A DNA stretch of 50,158 nt, taken from positions 1-50,158 of the forward strand of contig NZ_NNBJ01000033.1 of assembly GCF_002803085.1 (NCBI RefSeq). The letters run 5' to 3'. Made by a program: the position numbers and the translations under genes. The stretch comes from Streptomyces sp. CB01201. GTDB lineage: Bacteria > Actinomycetota > Actinomycetes > Streptomycetales > Streptomycetaceae. Numbering within the stretch: the first letter of the stretch is position 1; each line of letters begins with the position of its first letter. Below, piece by piece: positions 34,615 through 42,713 of this stretch. The notes under the pieces are model-generated. The model worked only from the letters and a program-made list of their open reading frames with translations. It was not told the origin of the DNA and ran no database searches.

Positions 34615-34929
34615 TTGCGAGGCGTGGAGCAGAGAGCCGTGACCGGCAGTGGTGAGGACCCCAGAGTGGGCGAGCTGCGGGCGGCCGTGTCCCGGCTGCG
34701 CCGGGAGCTGGCCGGTCATCCGGCGGAGTTTCCCGACCGGGCCGTCGCCGAGGACGAGCTGGCGGCGCTGGCCGCGATGGCCGTCAGCGGCGTGCCCGAG
34801 GTGCCGCGGCTGCGCCGCTCGCTGCTGCTGATCGCGGGCTCGATCGGCTCGGTCAGCGCCTTGGCCGCCGCGGTCACGGACGTACGGAAGGCGGTCGAGC
34901 TGTTCGGCGAGCCGCCGGGCCGCACCTGA
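34615..34929 (+). CDS. DUF5955-type small protein
   Basis: 104 residues from TTG 34615, which has the best RBS (GGGGGAGGA, six bases away); GTG 34624 or 34639 are alternatives. Conserved-looking core VGELRAAVSRLRRELAGHPA, then ELAALAAMAVSGVPEVPRLR and LLLIAGSIGSVSALAAAVTDV, ending FGEPPGRT. The pattern fits the Streptomyces DUF5955 family, function unknown. A GxIGSVSALAxA helix may be amphipathic. A TTGACC at about 34553 could be the -35. Confidence 0.7.
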   Translation: MRGVEQRAVTGSGEDPRVGELRAAVSRLRRELAGHPAEFPDRAVAEDELAALAAMAVSGVPEVPRLRRSLLLIAGSIGSVSALAAAVTDVRKAVELFGEPPGRT

Positions 34930-34966
34930 CCGGCGATGGGTGAACTACCGCCGGCCGCAAGCCGGT

Positions 34967-36481
34967 TCACGCCACCCAGTGCGGGCGGTTCTGGCCGCCC
35001 GTGACGGCGGGCAGGCCCGCGTCCAGGGTGGCGGCCAGTCGGCGGACCGCCTCCTGTGTGCGCTCCGGCTCGTGCACGAACGGCAGCCTCAGACGGTGTT
35101 CGTGGGTGCCCGCGTCCGCGGCGAAGCGGGAGCCCGGCTGGAGGTTCACGCCGTGGGCGAGCGCGGCCTGGGCCAGCGCTCCCGCGATCGGGCGGCCGAG
35201 GTCGACCCAGAGGCTGAGCCCGCCCACCGGTGTCTGCCAGCGCCACTCCGGCAGATGGCGGCTCAGTGAGTCGGCGAGCGCGTCCCGCCGCTCGCGCAGC
35301 AGCGGCAGCCGGGTGCGCAGGACGTCGTCCATGCCGGGAAGCAGCGTCTTGGCCAGCACCTGGTCGACGAGCGAGGGTGCCAGATCCACGTGGATGCGCA
35401 GGGCGGCCAGCTCGTTGACGAGCCGGGAGCCCGCCCGCACCCAGCCGATCCGCAGACCGCCCCAGTGGGTCTTGCTGAGGGAGCCGACCGTGACGATCTG
35501 CTCGGCCTCGCCCGGGTGGGCCAGTGACACGAAGGGCGCCGGTGCGGGCCCCTCCAGTGCCATCTCGGCCATGGTCTCGTCGATGAGCAGCCAGGTCCCG
35601 GTGGTCCGGGCCGCACGGAGCAGCCGGGTGCGCTGCTCGGTGCTCATCAACGCGCCGGTCGGGTTCTGGAAGTCGGGGATGAGGTAGGCGAGCCGGGGCG
35701 CGGTCTGGCGCAGGGTGCACTCCAGGAGCTCGACGTCCCAGCCGTCCTCGGTCACCGGCACCGGGGTGATCCGCAGCCCCGCGTGCCGCACGGCGTCCAG
35801 GGCGTTCGGATAGGACGGGCTCTCGACGACGGCCCGGTCGCCGGGGCGCCCCAGGAGGTTCACCACCAGCGACACCGCGGACTGCGCGCCGGTGGTGATC
35901 AGGATCTGCTCGGGCAGGGTCGGCAGACCGCGGCGGGTGTACCGCTCGGCGACGGCGGCCCGCAGCTCCGGCAGGCCGAGCGGATGGTAGCCGTTGGTGG
36001 TGGCGTGGCAGGCCAGTTCGGGGCCGGCCAGCTCGAACGCGGCCGCCAGTTCCGCCGGGGCGCTGGGCGCGGCCATCGCCAGGTCGATGACCCCGTCGGG
36101 CGCCTGGTAGCCGGCCACGCTGGCCGGGGCCGCGCCCTCGGGAAGGCCGGTCCAGGTGCCCGCACCGCGCCGGCTCAGCGCGTAGCCGCCCTCGCGCAGC
36201 AGGTCGTACGCGGCCGTGACGGTGGCCCGGCTCACCTCCAGGGCGGTGGCGAGTTCACGCTCGGCGGGCAGCCGGGTGTGCAGCGGGATGCGGCCGTCGA
36301 GCAGCAGGGCGCGCACCCCCTGGGCGAGGGCCCGATAGCCGGGGTGCGGGCCCGTGATGGCGGTGACCTGCCCGGCGAGCTGGCGGCTGCCGAGGGTGCG
36401 CGTGTTGCCGGTCGCGACGCCGGTCCCGCTCATGGCGCTGCTCGTGGTGTCCAGGGATCGGACCACCCGCATCTCTGCCAT
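34967..36481 (-). CDS. MocR-family (GntR-aminotransferase fusion) regulator
   Basis: 504 residues from ATG 36481 (GGAGG five bases upstream). Residues 45-110 are a GntR winged helix (GYRALAQGVRALLLDGRIPL, SRATVTAAYDLLREGGYAL). The rest is a fold-type-I aminotransferase domain with the PLP lysine in GSLSKTHWGG and YLIPDFQNPTG upstream. MocR proteins sense PLP, GABA or other amines. The target is unclear: the divergent neighbour is only a 58-residue ORF. ATTGGCC repeats (36496-36554) are likely its binding sites. Confidence 0.9.
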   Translation of the reverse strand: MAEMRVVRSLDTTSSAMSGTGVATGNTRTLGSRQLAGQVTAITGPHPGYRALAQGVRALLLDGRIPLHTRLPAERELATALEVSRATVTAAYDLLREGGYALSRRGAGTWTGLPEGAAPASVAGYQAPDGVIDLAMAAPSAPAELAAAFELAGPELACHATTNGYHPLGLPELRAAVAERYTRRGLPTLPEQILITTGAQSAVSLVVNLLGRPGDRAVVESPSYPNALDAVRHAGLRITPVPVTEDGWDVELLECTLRQTAPRLAYLIPDFQNPTGALMSTEQRTRLLRAARTTGTWLLIDETMAEMALEGPAPAPFVSLAHPGEAEQIVTVGSLSKTHWGGLRIGWVRAGSRLVNELAALRIHVDLAPSLVDQVLAKTLLPGMDDVLRTRLPLLRERRDALADSLSRHLPEWRWQTPVGGLSLWVDLGRPIAGALAQAALAHGVNLQPGSRFAADAGTHEHRLRLPFVHEPERTQEAVRRLAATLDAGLPAVTGGQNRPHWVA

Positions 36482-36495
36482 ACCAACCTCCGCGA

Positions 36496-36554
36496 ATTGG
36501 CCATGCCGTCCAGGCCAATCAGCCTACAGACTCTGTTCTGTCGGCACATTGGCC
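36496..36554. promoter_or_regulatory. MocR operator: three ATTGGCC boxes
   Basis: ATTGGCC at 36496-36502, its inverse GGCCAAT at 36513-36519, and another ATTGGCC at 36548-36554. MocR proteins often use a mix of direct and inverted half-sites; this lies between the mocR start and the divergent small ORF. Confidence 0.6.
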
Positions 36555-36584
36555 CGGTGAAGTGGCCACGGAAGGGGAGTTGTC

Positions 36585-36761
36585 ATGGGACGCGATGTGA
36601 CGGTCACGGACCGGTTCGAGCGGGAGATGCAGCGGCGGTGCGAGGAGCGGCCGCGGGGCGTTTCGCTCTCCTGGGTACGGGGGTTCGGGGCCTGGCTGGC
36701 TCGCCGCATGCCGGGGCTCCGCCCCGGGCCCCGGTTCGACCCCACCCCGCCCCTTCCCTGA
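36585..36761 (+). CDS. small or truncated ORF divergent from the MocR gene
   Basis: 58 residues with a good RBS (AAGGGGAG, five bases before ATG). Residues 1-40 (MGRDVTVTDRFEREMQRRCE...) look coding; the Pro-rich tail is read from common GC-rich intergenic sequence. It may be the surviving 5' end of the original MocR target gene. No family recognised. Confidence 0.4.
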   Translation: MGRDVTVTDRFEREMQRRCEERPRGVSLSWVRGFGAWLARRMPGLRPGPRFDPTPPLP

Positions 36762-36787
36762 ACTCGCCGGGGGAGAGGTGGTTCGGC

Positions 36788-36888
36788 TGCGGATCTGCGG
36801 ATCTGCGGATCTGCGGGTCGCGGGCCGTGCGTGGTTGCTCACGCAGTTCCCCGCGCCCCTCTAGGCCTTGGGCCTCTAGGCCTTGGGC
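36788..36888. repeat. short tandem repeats and a Streptomyces-type repeated element
   Basis: TGCGGATC is repeated four times at 36788-36819 (last copy TGCGGGTC). Then GGTTGCTCACGCAGTTCCCC and GCGCCCCT (36835-36860), a string I recall in many Streptomyces intergenic regions as half of a hairpin. Then CTCTAGGCCTTGGGC twice in tandem (36859-36888). Confidence 0.6.
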
Positions 36889-36923
36889 CGCACCACAGGG
36901 GCGGCCCAGCCTGGCGTGGGGGC

Positions 36924-37496
36924 TCAGCCACCTCCCCGGTCGTCGTCGGGGGACAGGAGAGGTGGGGTGAACTCGGCCACCAGGGAGAGGAGTTGGGGCG
37001 CCGGGTAGGGGCGCCCCGGCTCGATGCCCGAGGGTGCCGGCGCCGCCGGAACGAGGGTGTCGGCCAAGTCGCCGTGCAGCCACACCGCGATCAGATGCAC
37101 GGCCGGCACGTGCAGCAGCCGCACCTCCGCATCCCCGGCCCGCTCGCCCGCGACGGCGCGTGCGGAATCGAGCGCCGCCGCCGTACCGGCCACGAACGGC
37201 CCGTAGTTCAGCTGGCTGAAGACGTGCTCGCCCGCCGCGTCCCGTACCGTCTCGGCGAGCGCCACCGGTTCACCGCCGTGCCGGACCAGATAGCGCCAGG
37301 AGACCGGCTGGGCGTCGGCCAGCGAACCGGTGGGGGCGAGCGTGTACATCGGGACCGGGTCCGCCAGGCGGAGGTCCTCGGGGGCGGCCGGGAGCAGGGT
37401 CGCGGTGCGCACCCGGCCGAGGCCCGCGAGGAGTTGGAGGCCCGCCTCGGCCGCTTCGCGCGACTGCTCGGGGGGCTGTGGTGACTGGAGTGCCAT
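36924..37496 (-). CDS. hypothetical protein, third gene of the papain-like protease operon
   Basis: 190 residues. Not recognised. It has an alpha/beta look with YLVRHGGEPVALAETVRDAA, VFSQLNYGPFVAGTAAAL and VRLLHVPAVHLIAVWLHGD; no signal peptide or membrane segment. It starts nine bases after the protease stop, so it is co-transcribed and may be a partner, chaperone or immunity-like factor of the protease. Only position supports that. Confidence 0.65.
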   Translation of the reverse strand: MALQSPQPPEQSREAAEAGLQLLAGLGRVRTATLLPAAPEDLRLADPVPMYTLAPTGSLADAQPVSWRYLVRHGGEPVALAETVRDAAGEHVFSQLNYGPFVAGTAAALDSARAVAGERAGDAEVRLLHVPAVHLIAVWLHGDLADTLVPAAPAPSGIEPGRPYPAPQLLSLVAEFTPPLLSPDDDRGGG

Positions 37497-37505
37497 GGTC
37501 GGTCC

Positions 37506-38315
37506 TCACGCCCTCGTGTAGTAGCTGTGGGTCCAGGTCCCGCTGCCCTGGTAGCTGGTGGCGAGGGTGTTGTACACCTGGTCGGACTTGCCGTAGATCG
37601 GGTCGTCCACGGCCACGATCGCCTGGTCGGCCGGGGCGTCCACCCCGATGGCGGTGCAGAAGTGCCCGCCGCCGGCCGCCCAGGCGATCCGGATGCAGAG
37701 CGGCCGCCCCGCCTTGACCTCGTTCTCCACCTCCGCGAAGTCGACCCGGTTGCCCACCATCCGGTCCAGGTGGCCGACGATGCGCAGCGGGTTGTCCAGC
37801 GGCTGCTGGCTGTTGCAGGCGGTGCCGGCCGCGCCGGCCGGTGTGCAGCAATTGGTCTGCCCGGTCTGGGAGTTGGCGACCGTGCACTGCGTCCAGGTGC
37901 TGGCCGCGTTGTAGTAGAGCGCGATGCTGGTCGCCACCGCCGCCCAGCACCAGTTGCTCTGGGTCTGGGCCTGCATGTTGAAGGCGAGCCGCTGGTAGTC
38001 CCAGAGGCGGTAGTCCGGCTTGGCGTCCAGGACCGTGATGTCGGTGACGATGTTCAGGGGCGCGCCCCAGTCGACGCTGACGACGAAGGTGACGCCGTGG
38101 TTGGGGTCGTAGGGAGGTGAGTGCGGACTGATGTTGCCGACCCGGACGTTGGCATCGCCCACGAAGCGCGGGCTGTGCTTCACGTCGGCCGCGTTCACCG
38201 AGTACTCGGACACGGTGACCCAGACCGTCGAGTCGTGGTCGATCTCGTTCCAGTTGAAATTCAGTACGGTACGGCCGCTGAGGCCGTGCCAGTACTGGCG
38301 CACGGTGCGTGGCAT
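37506..38315 (-). CDS. papain-like cysteine protease of the AvrRpt2 type with a beta domain
   Basis: 269 residues. Residues 1-105 form a beta-rich domain also found alone in the upstream gene. Residues 110-269 match the AvrRpt2/papain-like fold: QSNWCWAA (oxyanion Gln and catalytic Cys), GGGHFCTAIG (catalytic His), VDDPIYG (Asp). Extra Cys pairs (QCTVAN, TNCCTPAG) suggest disulfides, hence activity outside the cytosol, but there is no signal peptide. Second gene of a three-gene operon; nine-base gaps on both sides. Confidence 0.85.
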   Translation of the reverse strand: MPRTVRQYWHGLSGRTVLNFNWNEIDHDSTVWVTVSEYSVNAADVKHSPRFVGDANVRVGNISPHSPPYDPNHGVTFVVSVDWGAPLNIVTDITVLDAKPDYRLWDYQRLAFNMQAQTQSNWCWAAVATSIALYYNAASTWTQCTVANSQTGQTNCCTPAGAAGTACNSQQPLDNPLRIVGHLDRMVGNRVDFAEVENEVKAGRPLCIRIAWAAGGGHFCTAIGVDAPADQAIVAVDDPIYGKSDQVYNTLATSYQGSGTWTHSYYTRA

Positions 38316-38324
38316 CGGGCCCCC

Positions 38325-38651
38325 TCAGCCGCTCTGGTACTCGATGTCGACCGGCGGCCCGTCCAGGACCGTGATGTCGGTGACGATGTGCAGGGGCGCA
38401 CCCCAGTCGACGTTGACGACGAAGGTGACGCCGTGGTTGGGGTCGTAGGGCGGTGAGTGCGGACTGATGTTCTCGACCGTGACGGTCGCGGCGCCGATGA
38501 AACGCGGGCTGTGGCGCGGGTCGTTGCCGTCCACGCTGTATTCGGACGCGGTCACCACGACGGTCGAATCGTGGTTGATCGCGGCCCAGTTGAAGTTGAG
38601 CCTGCACCGCCCTTGCAGGTTCCACCAGTACTGGCGGCAGGTCTGGGGCAT
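38325..38651 (-). CDS. stand-alone copy of the protease's N-terminal beta domain
   Basis: 108 residues from ATG 38651 (GGAGG five bases upstream). It aligns over its whole length with residues 1-105 of the protease: both have QYWxxLxGR, LNFNW, INHDSTV/IDHDSTV, EYSV, HSPRF(I/V)G, and a NISPHSPPYDPNHGVTFVV stretch nearly identical even at DNA level. Function of the domain is unknown. Two Cys occur near the N-terminus (PQTCRQ, GRCRLN), absent from the protease copy. Confidence 0.75.
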   Translation of the reverse strand: MPQTCRQYWWNLQGRCRLNFNWAAINHDSTVVVTASEYSVDGNDPRHSPRFIGAATVTVENISPHSPPYDPNHGVTFVVNVDWGAPLHIVTDITVLDGPPVDIEYQSG

Positions 38652-38760
38652 GAGGGCCTCCACAGTGTCCGGTTCATGCCTGGGACATGCCAGCAGCATG
38701 ACGGACCCGGGGTGCCGCCGACCCGCGCTTGCGGGACGCGGTCGGAAGTGGTGGGAGCAC

Positions 38761-39402
38761 TCAGCCCGGTTGGCGGATCAGACGGCGCGCGCTGGCGGCG
38801 GCGACCGCCGATGTGCGCGAGTCCACCCCCAACTTGGCGTAGATGTGCACCAGATGGGACTTGACAGTCGCCTGGCTCAGGAACAACTGCTTGCTGATCT
38901 GCTGGTTGGAGAGTCCGTCGCCGACGAGTTGGAGCACCTCCAGCTCGCGCCGGGTCAGCGCCTCCGCGGGTGTCCGCATCCGGTCCATGAGCCGGTGTGC
39001 CACGGCCGGGGCGAGCGCCGACTGGCCCAAGGCCGCGGTGCGGACCGCGGCCGCCAGTTCCTCGGGCGGGGCGTCCTTGAGCAGGTAGCCCGCCGCGCCC
39101 GCCTCCACCGCCGCGAGGATGTCCGCGTCCGTGTCGTACGTGGTGAGGACCAGGACGCGGGGGGCGCCCGGCCGGGCGGTGATCGCGGCGGTCGCCTCGG
39201 CGCCGTGCATCCCCGCGCCGAACTGGAGGTCCATGAGGACCACGTCGAATGCCCCGGAGGAGGCCAGCTCCACCGCGCGCTCGGCGGTGGCGGCCTCCCC
39301 GGTCACCGCGAAGTCCGGCTCGGTGCCGAGGACCGCGCGCAGCCCCGCCCGCACGATCGGGTGGTCGTCGGCGAGCAGCAGCCGGATCGGCGCCGCGCTC
39401 AT
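38761..39402 (-). CDS. NarL-family response regulator
   Basis: 213 residues. Receiver domain with acidic pair ADDH and phospho-acceptor D58 (VVLMDLQFG), then a LuxR-type HTH (LTRRELEVLQLVGDGLSNQQ). The start overlaps the stop of the kinase gene (ATGA at 39399-39402), so the pair is co-translated. The likely target is the adjacent divergent ABC exporter (40720-42509). Confidence 0.95.
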   Translation of the reverse strand: MSAAPIRLLLADDHPIVRAGLRAVLGTEPDFAVTGEAATAERAVELASSGAFDVVLMDLQFGAGMHGAEATAAITARPGAPRVLVLTTYDTDADILAAVEAGAAGYLLKDAPPEELAAAVRTAALGQSALAPAVAHRLMDRMRTPAEALTRRELEVLQLVGDGLSNQQISKQLFLSQATVKSHLVHIYAKLGVDSRTSAVAAASARRLIRQPG

Positions 39403-40586
39403 CGGGCACCCGCCACGGGCAGCGGCAGCGTGATCGCGACGGCTGTGCCCTGGCCGGGCGCCGACTCCACGCTCAGCGTGCCGCCGAGCGAGTGGGCGCG
39501 CGAGCGCATCGCGGGCAGGCCGAAGCCGCTGGTCTCCTGGGGCCGCGGCTCGGCCGGATCGAAGCCCCGCCCGTCGTCGACGACGTCCAGGGCGACCGAG
39601 GTGTCCATGAAGCTGAGGGTGATCTCGGCCCGGCCGGCCGCCGCGTGCTGCACGGTGTTGGCGAGCGCCGACTGGGCGATGCGCAGCAGCGCCACCTCGT
39701 AGGGCGTCGGCAGCGCGACCGGGGTGCCGCTCACGCCGAACTGCACGGCGGGGCCGGGGCCCGGCGCCGCCGCGCACAGCCGCTCCAGGGCGCCGGAGAG
39801 GGAGCCCTGCTCCAGGTCCGGCGGGGTCAGCGCCTTCACGAAGCGGCGGGCCTCGGCCAGGTTGTCCTGGGCGGCGCGGCGGGCCTGCTCGACGTGTTCG
39901 CGGGCCGGGTCACCGGCCGGCAGCGCGCGCTCGGCGGCCCGCAGGAGCAGCTGGATCGACGACAGGCCCTGGGCGAGGGTGTCGTGGATCTCGCGGGCCA
40001 GGCGCTCGCGCTCGGCCAGGGTGCCGGCCGTGCGCTCGGCCTCCGCGAGCTCGGCCCGGGTCGCCACCAGCTCGTCGATCAGCTCGCGGCGCCGCTCGCT
40101 CTCCCGGTACAGCGCGTCGTAGCCGAGCACGGTGGCGACGGAGACCGCGGCGCCGAGCAGCGGACCTATGAACGCACCCGGCGTGACCTGCTGCCCGTGC
40201 AGCAGAAAGCTCGTGATGGCCGCGCCCGCCGTGGCGAGGACCGCGGGCAGCGCCCAGCGCAGCGGCAGCAGGTGGAGCAGCAGGAAGTAGAGCGGGAAGG
40301 CCGCCCACAGCGCGTCGGGGGAGACCACGAGCAGCGCGAGCCACGCCGCGCCCAGCGCCCCGAGCCATACCGCCCCCGCCGCGGTACGCGGCCGCACCGA
40401 GGGCAGCGCGACCCCCACGCCGTACACCGCGGCCATGGCGATGGCCGCCACGAGCACGGCCCCCGCGTGCGGCGCGTGATCGCCGAGGGAGCGGACCACG
40501 GCCAGCGCGAGCAGCCCGCCGAGCAGCGCGTGCAGACACAGGCGCAGCAGGGCGGCGACGGGGGTGTGGGGGCGTACGGAATCCAT
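39399..40586 (-). CDS. NarL-type sensor histidine kinase
   Basis: 395 residues from ATG 40586. Five or six N-terminal membrane segments with almost no extracellular loop (residues 10-145), a coiled linker, HisKA_3 phospho-acceptor His in LAREIHDTLAQGLSSIQ, and a HATPase domain (ANTVQHAAAGRAEI, DDGRGFDP, GFGLPAM). The intramembrane sensing design is typical of kinases that control ABC exporters responding to cell-envelope stress. Divergent from the ABC genes. Confidence 0.94.
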   Translation of the reverse strand: MDSVRPHTPVAALLRLCLHALLGGLLALAVVRSLGDHAPHAGAVLVAAIAMAAVYGVGVALPSVRPRTAAGAVWLGALGAAWLALLVVSPDALWAAFPLYFLLLHLLPLRWALPAVLATAGAAITSFLLHGQQVTPGAFIGPLLGAAVSVATVLGYDALYRESERRRELIDELVATRAELAEAERTAGTLAERERLAREIHDTLAQGLSSIQLLLRAAERALPAGDPAREHVEQARRAAQDNLAEARRFVKALTPPDLEQGSLSGALERLCAAAPGPGPAVQFGVSGTPVALPTPYEVALLRIAQSALANTVQHAAAGRAEITLSFMDTSVALDVVDDGRGFDPAEPRPQETSGFGLPAMRSRAHSLGGTLSVESAPGQGTAVAITLPLPVAGAR

Positions 40587-40719
40587 AGGGCTTCCAGCGT
40601 ACGGGGGAGGTGGGCGGCCCCGGTCAACCGAAAGTTTGATGTGCGGATGCATCCTTCGATACCGGGGAGCATGCTCCGGCGCGATGTGGCGACGGGCCCG
40701 CGCGACCAGGCTTGAGCCC

Positions 40720-41763
40720 ATGTTCGTCGCATGGAGAGACCTCCGGTTCGCCAAGGGCCGGTTCGCGCTGATGGGTGCGGTGGTGGTGCTCATCACCCTG
40801 CTGGTGGGGCTGCTTTCCGGGCTGACCGCCGGTCTTGCCCGGGACAACACCTCGGCCGTCAGCGGCCTGCCGGCCGACCGGCTCGCCTTCGCCGCGCCGC
40901 CCTCGGGGCAGTCGGCTTCCTTCACCAACTCCGTTGTGTCGAGCGGTACTTGGCACAAGTGGCAGCAGGCGCCCGGGGTGCGCGAGGCCCAGCCGCTCGG
41001 CATCGCCACGCTGAACGCGAAGGCGGGCGAGCGCACCGCCGCGGTGTCCTCCTTCGCGGTGCCGCCCGGCTCGGACCTCGCCCCGGCCGCGGTGCGCGCC
41101 GGATCCGTCGTGCTCTCCCGGGGTGCGGCCGACGACCTCGGCGCGCGGGCGGGTGACACCCTGACGCTCGGGGGCCGTACGCTGACCGTGTCGGCGGTCG
41201 CGGGCTCCGACTCCTACAGCCACACCCCCGTCGTGTGGACCGCGCTCGCGCAGGACGCGCCCGCCACCGTCGTCGCGCTCGGCCTCACCGGCGGCGCGGA
41301 CCCGGCGGCCCTCGACAAGGAGCTGGGCACCCGCAGCCTGACGCTCTCCGACGCCCTCGCGGCGCTGCCCTCCTACCAGGCCGAGAACGGCTCGCTCCAG
41401 CTGATGCGCGGCTTCCTGTTCGTGATCTCGGCGCTGGTCGTCGGCGCGTTCTTCACGGTGTGGACGATCCAGCGCAGCGGCGACATCGCCGTACTGAAGG
41501 CGCTCGGCGCCTCGACGCCCTATCTGCTCAAGGACGCGCTCGGGCAGGCGGTCGTCATGCTGACGGCCGGCACCCTGCTCGGCACCGGGCTCGCCGCGTT
41601 CGCCGGAGCGCTGGTCGGCGGTGCGGTGCCCTTCGTGCTCGACCCGGCCACCACGCTCGGGCCCGGCGCCGTCCTGATCGTCCTCGGCGTGATCGGCGCC
41701 GCCCTGTCCATCCGGCGCATCACCGCCGTCGACCCGCTGACCGCGCTCGGGAGTGCCCGATGA
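40720..41763 (+). CDS. FtsX-type ABC exporter permease (MacB-like)
   Basis: 347 residues from ATG 40720. One membrane segment near the N-terminus (LMGAVVVLITLLVGLLSG), a 200-residue extracytoplasmic domain, then three segments (residues 240-335) containing the FtsX motif IQRSGDIAVLKALGASTPYLLKDAL. Works with the ATPase encoded next, overlapping by four bases (ATGA). Mechanotransmission exporters of this kind export or shed peptides; controlled, by position, by the divergent two-component system. Confidence 0.9.
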   Translation: MFVAWRDLRFAKGRFALMGAVVVLITLLVGLLSGLTAGLARDNTSAVSGLPADRLAFAAPPSGQSASFTNSVVSSGTWHKWQQAPGVREAQPLGIATLNAKAGERTAAVSSFAVPPGSDLAPAAVRAGSVVLSRGAADDLGARAGDTLTLGGRTLTVSAVAGSDSYSHTPVVWTALAQDAPATVVALGLTGGADPAALDKELGTRSLTLSDALAALPSYQAENGSLQLMRGFLFVISALVVGAFFTVWTIQRSGDIAVLKALGASTPYLLKDALGQAVVMLTAGTLLGTGLAAFAGALVGGAVPFVLDPATTLGPGAVLIVLGVIGAALSIRRITAVDPLTALGSAR

Positions 41764-42509
41764 CCCCCCGTATCCCTCCTGTGAACCCGATCCCCGCCCC
41801 GAATCCGGCCCGCGCCGCGGACCCGGTCCTGCTCCTGGACGGCGTCACCCTGACCTACCCGGACGGCGAGGGCCGGCTCACCGCCCTGGACGAGGTGTCC
41901 CTCGCGGTCCCCGCCGGTACGGTGACGGCCTGCGTCGGGCCGTCCGGCTCCGGCAAGTCCAGCCTGCTCGCCGTCGCCGCGACCCTGGTGGCCCCGGACG
42001 GCGGCCGCGTCGTGGTCGCCGGTACCGACACCGCCGGGCTCGGCCCGGCCCGGAAGGCGGCGCTGCGCCGCGACTCCATCGGCATCGTCTTCCAGCAGCC
42101 CAACCTGCTGCCCGCGCTCACGGCCGCCGAGCAGCTCCAGGTGATGGCCCACCTCGCGGGCCGCAAGCCGCGCGAGGTACGGGAGCGCGCCCGGGAGCTC
42201 CTGGCCGCCGTCGGCCTCGCCGACCAGGCCCACCGCCGCCCGCACCAGCTCTCCGGCGGTCAGCGCCAGCGGATCAACATCGCCCGCGCCCTGATGAACG
42301 AGCCCGCCGTGCTCCTCGTCGACGAGCCCACCAGCGCCCTCGACCACGAGCGGGGGGCCGCCGTGCTCGATCTGCTGCTCACCCTCACCCGCGAGCGGGC
42401 CACGGCCACGGTGCTGGTCACCCACGACCGCACGCATCTGGAGCGGATGGACGCGGTGGTGACGATGGCCGACGGGCGTCTGAGCGCGGCCCGCACGGCA
42501 GCGGTCTGA
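41760..42509 (+). CDS. ABC transporter ATP-binding protein (MacB/LolD type)
   Basis: 249 residues. Walker A GPSGSGKSS, Q-loop VFQQPNLLPALTAAEQL, signature LSGGQRQR, Walker B LLVDEP, H-loop VTHD. A 20-residue Pro-rich N-tail precedes the domain. Partner of the FtsX-like permease. Immediately after the stop comes a 21-bp tandem array. Confidence 0.94.
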   Translation: MTPRIPPVNPIPAPNPARAADPVLLLDGVTLTYPDGEGRLTALDEVSLAVPAGTVTACVGPSGSGKSSLLAVAATLVAPDGGRVVVAGTDTAGLGPARKAALRRDSIGIVFQQPNLLPALTAAEQLQVMAHLAGRKPREVRERARELLAAVGLADQAHRRPHQLSGGQRQRINIARALMNEPAVLLVDEPTSALDHERGAAVLDLLLTLTRERATATVLVTHDRTHLERMDAVVTMADGRLSAARTAAV

Positions 42510-42635
42510 CCCCGGTCCGACTCGGCCGAACCCCGGTCCGACTCGGCCGAACCCCGGTCCGACTCGGCCGAACCCCGGTCCGACTCGGCCGAACCCCGGT
42601 CCGACTCGGCCGAACCCCGGTCCGACTCGGCCGAA
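42510..42635. repeat. 21-bp minisatellite, six perfect copies
   Basis: The unit, CCCCGGTCCGACTCGG followed by CCGAA, is repeated six times without a mismatch, beginning one base after the stop of the ABC ATPase gene. Each unit contains the palindrome TCGGCCGA. A partial unit (CCC) follows. Confidence 0.95.
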
Positions 42636-42655
42636 CCCAGGGCCCGCACGCGCGA

Positions 42656-42686
42656 GACCCCGGCGGTGTGCCGCACCGCCGGGGTC
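42656..42686. terminator. terminator between the ABC operon and allR
   Basis: GACCCCGGCGGTG and its exact complement, 13 pairs with a 5-base loop, between convergent genes. Confidence 0.75.
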
Positions 42687-42713
42687 CTCGTCGCTTCGGG
42701 GCCGGGGTTCGGC

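Noticed and set aside
42510..42635. CRISPR array
   Set aside because: Six contiguous 21-bp copies without unique spacers and no cas genes: a minisatellite.
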